Assembly (NCBI RefSeq): GCF_024721175.1
Contig: NZ_CP099399.1
Coordinates: forward strand, 992,001 to 1,056,000
Direction of reading: 5' to 3'
Length of the DNA stretch: 64,000 bases
From: Rhizobium sp. Pop5
GTDB lineage: Bacteria > Pseudomonadota > Alphaproteobacteria > Rhizobiales > Rhizobiaceae
Position numbers and translations under genes: made by a program. The first letter of the stretch is position 1, and the number at the start of each line of letters is the position of its first letter. Below are positions 57,159-64,000 of the stretch, piece after piece. The notes below the pieces were generated by a model. The model did no database searches. It was not told where the DNA came from and worked only from the letters and a program-made list of their open reading frames with translations.

Positions 57159-57829
57159 GTGCTTACCCGAAGCAGATATCCGATGTTGCGGACAGCGCGA
57201 ATTTCGACCGATGCGCCGGCAAGGCTGAGCTTGCGGCGGATTCGCGACACGTGCACATCAAGCGCGTTCGACTCGATCTGATCGTCGATGGTGTAAACGG
57301 CGTTGACGAGCATCGAGCGCGTGACGATGCGGTTTGCACGCCGGATCAAGGCCTCGACCACAAGATACTCGCGTCGGGCCAGATCGATGAAATCGCCCGC
57401 AACGGCAACTTCGCTGCTGCGCGGATCAAGCGTCAGATTGCCGAGGGAAAAACGTTCGGCGGAAACGGTTGGCGAACGCCGTTGCAGCGCGCGCAATCGC
57501 GCCAGCAGTTCTTCGATCGCAAAGGGTTTGCTGAGATAATCGTCGGCGCCGCCGTCGAGCCCCTCGACACGATGATCGACGCCGCCAAGTGCCGTCAGCA
57601 TCAGGACCGGAGCGGTAATTTTCTGGAAGCGAAGCACGGGGATGAGATCGAGGCCTTCGCCGTCCGGCAAGCGACGATCCAGCACGAGCACGTCATAGAC
57701 CCCGACCCGCGCCATCAGTTCGGCATCAGCGACGGTGCGCACATGGTCGACGATAATATCGCGGCGGCTGAGCGCTTCGATCAGCGCTGCCGCCATTTCG
57801 CGCTCGTCCTCGAGTAACAATATACGCAA
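57155..57829 (-). CDS. OmpR-family response regulator
   Basis: 224 aa. Receiver with Asp51 as phosphoacceptor (LDRRLPDG) and lysine in YLSKPFA; winged-helix DNA-binding domain from about 130 (LARREYLVVEALIRR, ALDVHVSRIRRKL). The start is TTG at 57829, with GGAGG 6 nt upstream. It precedes the kinase, so the pair is cotranscribed. Confidence 0.93.
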   Translation of the reverse strand: MRILLLEDEREMAAALIEALSRRDIIVDHVRTVADAELMARVGVYDVLVLDRRLPDGEGLDLIPVLRFQKITAPVLMLTALGGVDHRVEGLDGGADDYLSKPFAIEELLARLRALQRRSPTVSAERFSLGNLTLDPRSSEVAVAGDFIDLARREYLVVEALIRRANRIVTRSMLVNAVYTIDDQIESNALDVHVSRIRRKLSLAGASVEIRAVRNIGYLLRVST

Positions 57830-58141
57830 TGCATGCCTCCGGATCTCATGCCATTTCCCACCCACCCAGTGACGTGGCAAAGATTACCCTTAGATTACAA
57901 AAGCCGAACGATCGGGTTCGCGTCACGCCCGCATTTGGCAATACTTGTCCTTTGGATGTCGCACGAGATCCGTCGCCATGGAATTGTCCCTCGTCAATCG
58001 CGCTGCCAAAAACGGGCTATCCGGAACGCCATTAGGCTGAAGCGATTGCCCTGAGACAGAGCGGGCCGCCACTTGACTCTGCCGGAAAGAATGGCAATTG
58101 GAGGCGAAATAGCCTTGAGAGGCGCAATCAGGGATACCAGA
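57830..58141. other. Divergent intergenic region with a direct repeat
   Basis: 312 bp between the response regulator and fabD. AGATTAC at 57881-57887 and 57892-57898 are exact direct repeats 11 bp apart (GTAATCT on the minus strand), the spacing used by OmpR-type regulators. They lie 52 bp before the regulator start. Otherwise nothing recognised. Confidence 0.5.
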
Positions 58142-59086
58142 ATGACCATCGCTTTTACTTTTCCCGGCCAGGGCAGTCAGGCCGTCGGCATGGGCAAGGA
58201 TCTCGCCGAAAATTTCGCGGAAGCCCGCGCGGTTTTCCAAGAGGTCGACGAGGCACTCGGTGAAAAGCTTTCGGACGTCATGTTCAACGGTCCCGAGGAC
58301 ACGCTGACCCTGACGGCGAACGCCCAGCCGGCGCTGATGGCCGTCTCGATTGCCGTTGTTCGTGTCCTCGAGGCCAAGGGACTGGATCTGAAGTCCAAGG
58401 TCGCCTATGTCGCCGGCCACTCGCTCGGCGAATATTCCGCGCTGTGCGCTGCCGGAACCTTTTCCCTCGCTGATACCGCCCGGCTCCTGCGCATTCGCGG
58501 CAATGCCATGCAGGCGGCCGTCCCCGTCGGCGTTGGCGCGATGGCCGCGATCATCGGCCTCGAACATGCCGATGTCGTCGCTGTCTGTGAGGAGGCGGCC
58601 GCCACCGGCGCCTGCCAGATCGCCAACGACAATGGCGGCGGCCAGATCGTGATCTCAGGCGAGAAGGCGGCTGTCGAGAAGGCTGCCGGTCTTGCGACCG
58701 ACAAGGGCGCCAAGCGCGCTATCCTGCTACCGGTTTCGGCTCCGTTCCATTCGACGCTGATGGCTCCTGCCGCCGACGCCATGCGTGAAGCACTGGCCGG
58801 CGTTAAGAAGGCCGATCCGGCCGTTCCTGTCATCGCCAACGTTCGTGCAGCTCCGGTCACCAGTGCCGAGGAGATCGCCGCGCTTCTCGTCGAGCAGGTC
58901 ACCGGTCAGGTCCGCTGGCGCGAGACGGTGGAATGGTTTGCCGCAAATGGCGTGACGACGCTTTATGAACTCGGCTCCGGCAAGGTGCTGACCGGCCTTG
59001 CTCGTCGCATCGACAAGACGATCAACGGCATCTCCGTCGGCGGTCCGGCGGATATCGACGCGGCCGTCGCCGCCCTCATGGCCTGA
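58142..59086 (+). CDS. fabD: Malonyl-CoA-ACP transacylase
   Basis: 314 aa. Loads malonyl groups onto ACP. Ser-His pair visible in GHSLGEYSAL and VSAPFHSTLM; N-terminal FTFPGQGSQAVGMG. The ATG at 58142 is preferred to one at 58073, which would add 23 unrelated residues. First gene of the fab cluster. Confidence 0.96.
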   Translation: MTIAFTFPGQGSQAVGMGKDLAENFAEARAVFQEVDEALGEKLSDVMFNGPEDTLTLTANAQPALMAVSIAVVRVLEAKGLDLKSKVAYVAGHSLGEYSALCAAGTFSLADTARLLRIRGNAMQAAVPVGVGAMAAIIGLEHADVVAVCEEAAATGACQIANDNGGGQIVISGEKAAVEKAAGLATDKGAKRAILLPVSAPFHSTLMAPAADAMREALAGVKKADPAVPVIANVRAAPVTSAEEIAALLVEQVTGQVRWRETVEWFAANGVTTLYELGSGKVLTGLARRIDKTINGISVGGPADIDAAVAALMA

Positions 59087-59115
59087 TTGGCATCACCACA
59101 ATAAGGAACGTTTCC

Positions 59116-59853
59116 ATGTTCGATCTTTCCGGCCGCAAGGCACTCGTGACAGGCGCATCAGGCGGCATCGGCGAGGAAATCGCCCGCCTTCTTCATAAGC
59201 AGGGCGCCATCGTCGGCCTGCACGGCACCCGCGTCGAGAAGCTGGAAGCGCTGGCGGCCGAGCTCGGCGAGCGCGTCAAGATCTTCCCTGCGAACCTCTC
59301 CGACCGTGACGAGGTCAAGGCGCTCGGCCAGAAGGCCGAGGCCGATCTCGAAGGCGTCGATATCCTCGTCAACAATGCCGGCATCACCAAGGACGGGCTC
59401 TTCGTGCGCATGAGCGACGAGGACTGGGATGCCGTTCTCGAGGTGAACCTGACCGCCACCTTCCGCCTGACGCGCGAACTGACGCATCCGATGATGCGCC
59501 GCCGCTACGGCCGCATCATCAACATCACTTCCGTCGTCGGCGTCACCGGCAATCCGGGCCAAGCCAACTACTGCGCTTCCAAGGCGGGCATGATCGGCTT
59601 CACCAAGTCGCTGGCGCAGGAGATCGCCACCCGCAATGTGACGGTCAATTGCGTCGCGCCGGGTTTCATCGAAAGCGCCATGACCGGCAAGCTGAACGAC
59701 AAGCAAAAGGAAGCGATCATGGGGGCGATCCCGATGAGGCGCATGGGCACGGGTGGTGAGGTCGCTTCGGCCGTTGCCTATCTCGCCTCCTCCGAGGCCG
59801 CCTATATGACCGGTCAGACGCTGCACGTAAACGGCGGCATGGCGATGATCTGA
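59116..59853 (+). CDS. fabG: 3-oxoacyl-ACP reductase FabG
   Basis: 245 aa SDR. NADPH motif TGASGGIGEE, NNAGITKDGL and catalytic YCASKAG with Ser in INITSVVG. Reduces 3-oxoacyl-ACP in fatty-acid elongation. 29 bp after fabD. Confidence 0.97.
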   Translation: MFDLSGRKALVTGASGGIGEEIARLLHKQGAIVGLHGTRVEKLEALAAELGERVKIFPANLSDRDEVKALGQKAEADLEGVDILVNNAGITKDGLFVRMSDEDWDAVLEVNLTATFRLTRELTHPMMRRRYGRIINITSVVGVTGNPGQANYCASKAGMIGFTKSLAQEIATRNVTVNCVAPGFIESAMTGKLNDKQKEAIMGAIPMRRMGTGGEVASAVAYLASSEAAYMTGQTLHVNGGMAMI

Positions 59854-59915
59854 AACGACAAACTGTCGGCATGGGAATAATTTCCGCCAATAGCATGTTG
59901 AGCAATCACGAACCG

Positions 59916-59945
59916 TTGATTTTCTGGCTTTGCGGCGGACATAAA
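59916..59945 (+). promoter_or_regulatory. Possible acpP promoter
   Basis: TTGATT and CATAAA are separated by 18 bp, roughly 200 nt before acpP. A hairpin GACTGT-GA-ACAGTC follows at 59964-59977. Weak match. Confidence 0.3.
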
Positions 59946-60140
59946 GCATGTTAAGCGGGCCATGACTGTGAACAGTCGTCCCGAGAAAGCAGACGGACCG
60001 GCGGGCTTTTCGCAAGCCTGGGACATCTCTGAAGCCGGGTAAACGAGTTTGCCGAGGATGTCTGAAAACATCGCAGGCTGAAACAGGGTAGGGGTGCCGC
60101 AATGGCACTCTGATCAGGACATAAGGTCGAGGAAACCGAC

Positions 60141-60377
60141 ATGAGCGATATCGCAGAACGCGTAAAGAAAATTGTTATTGATCATCTTGGCGTCGATGCC
60201 GACAAGGTCGTCGAGAGCGCCAGCTTTATCGACGATCTGGGCGCTGACTCGCTCGACACGGTCGAACTTGTCATGGCTTTCGAAGAAGAATTCGGCGTCG
60301 AAATTCCTGACGACGCTGCCGACTCGATCCTGACGGTCGGAGATGCCGTGAAGTTTATCGAGAAGGCCCAGGCCTGA
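60141..60377 (+). CDS. acpP: Acyl carrier protein
   Basis: 78 aa, acidic. Phosphopantetheine serine in [12 protein letters not shown]. Carries acyl chains in fatty-acid synthesis; AcpS (7250-7654) activates it. A 287-bp gap after fabG and a strong terminator suggest a separate, abundant transcript. Confidence 0.98.
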   Translation: MSDIAERVKKIVIDHLGVDADKVVESASFIDDLGADSLDTVELVMAFEEEFGVEIPDDAADSILTVGDAVKFIEKAQA

Positions 60378-60392
60378 TCCTATGCATTTGAG

Positions 60393-60421
60393 AAAGGGCG
60401 GGCCTGGAGTCCGCCCTTTTC
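60393..60421 (+). terminator. Intrinsic terminator of acpP
   Basis: AAAGGGCGG-GCCTGGAGT-CCGCCCTTT, a perfect 9-bp stem followed by TCTTATC. It ends about 50 bp before fabF. Confidence 0.85.
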
Positions 60422-60470
60422 TTATCTGCATATTTCTCCATAGAACATAAGAGACGGGGGAAAGCACGCG

Positions 60471-61730
60471 ATGAGACGTGTCGTCATCACCGGTACCGGC
60501 ATGGTATCACCCTTGGGATGCGGAACAGAGGTGACGTGGTCCCGGCTGCTTGCCGGACAGAACGGCGCCCGCCTCGTGACCGAATTCGAGGTCGATGACC
60601 TTCCCGCCAAGATCGCCTGCCGTATCCCGCTCGGTGACGGTACTGAAGGCACCTTCAATGCCGATCAGTGGATGGAGCCGAAGGAGCAGCGCAAAGTCGA
60701 TCCCTTCATTATCTACGGCATGGCCGCCGCCGACATGGCGCTTGCCGATGCCGGCTGGCATCCCGAGACCGATGAGGATCAGATCGCAACCGGCGTGCTG
60801 ATCGGCTCCGGCATCGGCGGCATCGAAGGCATCGTCGAGGCGGGTTACACCCTGCGCGACAAGGGCCCGCGTCGCATCTCTCCCTTCTTCATTCCCGGCC
60901 GCCTGATCAATCTCGTTTCCGGCCAGGTCTCGATCCGCCACAAGCTGCGCGGACCCAATCATTCGGTCGTCACGGCCTGTTCTACGGGCGCGCACGCGAT
61001 CGGCGATGCCGCGCGGCTGATCGCGCTTGGTGACGCCGACGTCATGGTTGCCGGCGGCACGGAATCTCCCGTCAGCCGTATTTCGCTGGCAGGTTTTGCT
61101 GCTTGCAAGGCGCTGTCGACCCAGCACAACGACGACCCGCAGAAGGCTTCCCGTCCCTATGACCGCGACCGCGACGGCTTCGTCATGGGCGAGGGTGCCG
61201 GCATTGTCGTGCTTGAGGAACTCGAGCACGCCAAGGCGCGCGGCGCCAAGATCTATGCCGAAATCGTCGGCTACGGCCTGTCGGGCGATGCCTATCACAT
61301 CACGGCACCCTCCGAAGACGGCGAGGGCGCCGGCCGCTGCATGGCGATGGCGCTGAAGCGCGCCGGGCTGACGCCGGCCGATATCGACTACATCAACGCC
61401 CATGGCACTTCGACCATGGCCGACACGATCGAACTCGGCGCTGTCGAGCGGCTGGTCGGCAACGCAGCGTCGAAAATCTCCATGTCGTCGACCAAGTCTG
61501 CGACAGGACATCTTCTCGGCGCTGCCGGCGCCATCGAAGCGATCTTCACCACGCTCGCCATCCGCGACAACATCGCGCCGCCGACGCTCAATCTCGACAA
61601 TCCCGAACGCGAGACGGCGATCGATCTTGTTCCGCACAAGGCGCGTGAGCGAGAAATCAACGTGGCGCTGTCCAACTCGTTCGGATTTGGCGGCACGAAC
61701 GCATCGCTCGTGCTGCGTCGTTACGCCTGA
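60471..61730 (+). CDS. fabF: 3-oxoacyl-ACP synthase II
   Basis: 419 aa. Condensing enzyme of fatty-acid elongation. Cys-His-His triad in VTACSTGAHAIG, NAHGTSTMADTIE and SATGHLLGAAG; N-terminal RRVVITGTGMVSPLG. Between acpP and mltG, as in other rhizobia. Confidence 0.97.
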   Translation: MRRVVITGTGMVSPLGCGTEVTWSRLLAGQNGARLVTEFEVDDLPAKIACRIPLGDGTEGTFNADQWMEPKEQRKVDPFIIYGMAAADMALADAGWHPETDEDQIATGVLIGSGIGGIEGIVEAGYTLRDKGPRRISPFFIPGRLINLVSGQVSIRHKLRGPNHSVVTACSTGAHAIGDAARLIALGDADVMVAGGTESPVSRISLAGFAACKALSTQHNDDPQKASRPYDRDRDGFVMGEGAGIVVLEELEHAKARGAKIYAEIVGYGLSGDAYHITAPSEDGEGAGRCMAMALKRAGLTPADIDYINAHGTSTMADTIELGAVERLVGNAASKISMSSTKSATGHLLGAAGAIEAIFTTLAIRDNIAPPTLNLDNPERETAIDLVPHKAREREINVALSNSFGFGGTNASLVLRRYA

Positions 61731-61910
61731 CGAAGCGCCATAGGCGGCGAACGGAACCCTGTCCGCGGCGTAACAGGGATTCCGTGCGCGGTATGGCGGG
61801 ACATGCGAAAGCGTGGTGAGTGCCCGGCGCATTGAGCGTCGGCAAGACCTGCTTTTGCCGCATTGCTTCGCGAAATAGCGAAGTGAGGGCCAAGTTTTAG
61901 AGGATTGCCG

Positions 61911-63128
61911 GTGAGCGATACGACGAACCAGAGCAACGATGCGCAGGGGCAAAAGGGACCGATCATCCCGAAATCGCCAAATGAAGCCCTGCGTCCTGAG
62001 CGCGTCCCGGAACCACCGAAGCGCTCCAAGAATGCCCGCAGCCAGGTCGTTCTTTTCCTGAATTTCATCATGACGATGGCGGTTCTGGTCTGCATCGTAG
62101 CCGTCATCGGCTTCTATTACGCCACATCCACCTATCAGAGCCCCGGTCCGCTGCAGACCAACACCAATTTCATCGTCCGCAATGGCGCCGGTCTGGCCGA
62201 AATCGCCTCGAACCTCGAGCGCAACGCGATCATCAGCGATGCCCGCATCTTCCGCTATCTCACGGCAACGCATCTTTCCGCCGGTGAGAGCCTGAAGGCC
62301 GGCGAATACGAGATCAAAGCGAAAGCCTCTATGAGCGATATCATGGAGCTCCTGAAATCGGGCAAGTCCATTCTTTATTCCGTTTCCTTTCCCGAGGGCC
62401 TGACGGTCCGCCAGATGTTCGACCGCATGCTGCAGGATCCGGTTCTAGAAGGCGATCTGCCGGCGGCACTCCCGGCCGAGGGCAGCCTGCGCCCGGACAC
62501 CTATAAATTCTCGCGCGGCACCAAGCGCTCGGAAATCATCGATCAGATGGCAGCGGCGCAGCTGAAGCTCGTGGAGCAGATCTGGGACAAGCGCGATTCT
62601 TCACTGCCGCTGCGATCCAAAGAGGAATTCGTGACGCTTGCTTCGATCGTCGAAAAAGAAACCGGCGTTGCCGATGAGCGTGCCCATGTCGCCTCGGTTT
62701 TCCTCAATCGCCTTGGCAAGGGCATGCGCCTGCAGTCGGACCCGACGATCATCTATGGGCTCTTCGGCGGCGAGGGCAAACCGGCCGACCGGCCGATCTA
62801 CCAGTCCGACCTGAAGCGGGACACGCCTTATAACACCTATGTCATCAAGGGCCTGCCGCCGACGCCGATCGCCAATCCCGGCAAGGATGCGCTGGAAGCC
62901 GTCGCCAATCCCTGGAAGACGCAGGATCTCTATTTCGTCGCCGACGGCACCGGCGGCCATGTTTTCGCTGCGACACTCGAAGAGCACAATACCAACGTCA
63001 AGCGCTGGCGTAAGCTCGAGGCAGACAAGGGCTCCGACCCGAACATTGCCGTCGACGGCCAACCTGAAGAACAGCCGGCGGACAATGGTACCACTACCGT
63101 GCCGCCGAAGAAAAAGAAGATCAACTGA
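61911..63128 (+). CDS. mltG: Endolytic murein transglycosylase MltG
   Basis: 405 aa. Cytoplasmic Pro/Lys-rich start, one membrane helix (about 46-70), a LysM-like stretch and the YceG catalytic domain with glutamate in LASIVEKETG and the late KGLPPTPIANPG. It cuts nascent glycan strands and thereby sets chain length. The GTG at 61911 has GAGGA 6 nt upstream and is preferred to a TTG two codons earlier. Confidence 0.94.
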   Translation: MSDTTNQSNDAQGQKGPIIPKSPNEALRPERVPEPPKRSKNARSQVVLFLNFIMTMAVLVCIVAVIGFYYATSTYQSPGPLQTNTNFIVRNGAGLAEIASNLERNAIISDARIFRYLTATHLSAGESLKAGEYEIKAKASMSDIMELLKSGKSILYSVSFPEGLTVRQMFDRMLQDPVLEGDLPAALPAEGSLRPDTYKFSRGTKRSEIIDQMAAAQLKLVEQIWDKRDSSLPLRSKEEFVTLASIVEKETGVADERAHVASVFLNRLGKGMRLQSDPTIIYGLFGGEGKPADRPIYQSDLKRDTPYNTYVIKGLPPTPIANPGKDALEAVANPWKTQDLYFVADGTGGHVFAATLEEHNTNVKRWRKLEADKGSDPNIAVDGQPEEQPADNGTTTVPPKKKKIN

Positions 63129-63146
63129 GAGATTTCGGAGGCTCGC

Positions 63147-64000
63147 ATGGCTTTGCAGTCCATGACCGGTTTTGCGCGGCGCGAGGGAACGAGCGGCCGC
63201 TGGCGCTGGGCATGGGAACTGCGCTCGGTCAATGGCAAGGGCCTCGACCTGCGCCTGCGCCTGCCGCCCGGCCTCGAACGCATGGAGACTGAGGTCCGCC
63301 GCCTTGCCGGAGAGAGCTTCAGCCGCGGCAACCTGCAGGCATCGCTATCCGTCACTGCCGGTGAGAATCGTTTCGAGGCGGTGCTGAACAAGGAGGCTCT
63401 CGCCGCCGTGCTTGCCATGCGCCAGCAGCTGGGCGGCGTGATCGATCCGGCGCCGCTGAAGCTCGATACGCTGCTTCTGGTGCGCGGTATCGTCGAATTT
63501 CGCGAGGGCGAGGATAGCGAAGAGGCGCTCGCCGCGCGTGACGCCGATATCGCCGCCGGTCTGCTGGCCGCCCTTTCCGATCTGAGGGCGATGCGTGAGC
63601 AGGAAGGGGCAGCGCTTGTTCGCATTCTCCTCGATCACGTCACGACGATCGAAGGGCTGACCCGGACGATCGAGATCGATCCGTCGCGCTCCCCACAGGA
63701 GATCGCCGCGCGGCTTGCCGCACAGATCGCATTGCTGATGGACGGCATGGCCGCACTCGACCGCGAAAGGCTGCACGCCGAAGCTGCGCTGCTGGCGACC
63801 AAGGCGGACCTGCGCGAGGAAATCGATCGCCTGAAGGCGCATATCGCCGCAGCGCGCGATCTCCTGGTGAAAGGTGGCCCGGCCGGCCGCCGGCTGGACT
63901 TCCTTGCACAGGAATTTAACCGCGAATCGAATACCATCTGCTCGAAGTCGAATGCCTCGGCGGTTACCGCCGCCGGCATCGAATTGAAAGTCGTGATCGA
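63147..64000 (+). CDS. YicC/YloC family endoribonuclease, 3' end outside the window
   Basis: 284 residues are visible, with the last few beyond base 64000. The hallmark N-terminus SMTGFARRE and ELRSVNGKGLDLRLRLP are present; the C-terminal DUF1732 region has RRLDFLAQEFNRESNTICSKS. Family members are RNases with varied reported roles. GGAGG precedes the ATG at 63147. It follows mltG by 18 bp, probably one operon. Confidence 0.92.
   Translation, partial: MALQSMTGFARREGTSGRWRWAWELRSVNGKGLDLRLRLPPGLERMETEVRRLAGESFSRGNLQASLSVTAGENRFEAVLNKEALAAVLAMRQQLGGVIDPAPLKLDTLLLVRGIVEFREGEDSEEALAARDADIAAGLLAALSDLRAMREQEGAALVRILLDHVTTIEGLTRTIEIDPSRSPQEIAARLAAQIALLMDGMAALDRERLHAEAALLATKADLREEIDRLKAHIAAARDLLVKGGPAGRRLDFLAQEFNRESNTICSKSNASAVTAAGIELKVVI

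Overview
The window (about 62 % G+C by eye) reads as a chromosomal segment of a fast-growing Rhizobium, close to R. etli or R. leguminosarum. The evidence is the rhizobial gene order (dapA-smpB-NYN-rpoZ-rsh ... acpS-lepB-rnc-era ... recO; rpsF-rpsR-DUF2232-rplI-dnaB; fabD-fabG-acpP-fabF-mltG-yicC), a RIME-type palindromic repeat, several Rhizobiales-only hypothetical families and an Atm1-like exporter. I saw no phage, transposase, CRISPR array, tRNA or rRNA gene. It looks like core chromosome with a few accessory insertions. Species assignment is inference.

Layout. 1-13.8 kb: a cut-off lytic transglycosylase, then a mostly plus-strand housekeeping run: dapA (lysine/cell wall), smpB (ribosome rescue), rpoZ and rsh (stringent response), a 49-aa DUF3563 protein, DUF2062, the acpS-lepB-rnc-era run, a Crp/Fnr regulator, a one-domain response regulator, recO and an aldo/keto reductase. 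13.8-24 kb: mainly minus-strand: MOSC protein, HD hydrolase, a GGDEF/EAL protein, MscS channel, an overlapping trio (YgfZ, HD nucleotidase, Cys-phosphatase), two unknowns, TIGR02301 and Nudix; sodC and an EF-hand protein are plus. 24-33.5 kb: ynfA, an HMCES-like peptidase, the pssA/psd phosphatidylethanolamine genes, an Atm1-type ABC exporter, a large membrane-anchored LysM protein with mirrored internal repeats, a LOG protein and RarD.

33.7-45 kb (all minus): citramalate synthase, then a tight five-gene operon (DUF559 endonuclease-like, three tandem GFA proteins, proline iminopeptidase) joined by four successive 4-nt overlaps, a RIME, cysS, a lower-GC unknown plus an SDR, purF, a cvpA with an apparent single-base frameshift, and radA. 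45-53.7 kb: LysE exporter, alr, an AraC regulator with azlCD, dnaB, and the rplI/DUF2232/rpsR/rpsF ribosomal operon with a recognisable promoter and terminator. 53.7-64 kb: aldo/keto reductase, small envelope proteins, an OmpR/EnvZ-type two-component pair, the fatty-acid synthesis cluster, mltG and an incomplete yicC.

The points most worth checking: the cvpA frameshift; the triple-GFA/DUF559 operon; the A-B-B'-A' architecture of the LysM protein; a terminator just before the rsh start; a GGDEF/EAL protein whose cyclase half has lost key residues; three exact TTAA-N7-TTAA (CtrA-like) boxes; and an 11-bp-spaced direct repeat before the two-component operon. No wholly new system can be claimed from sequence alone.
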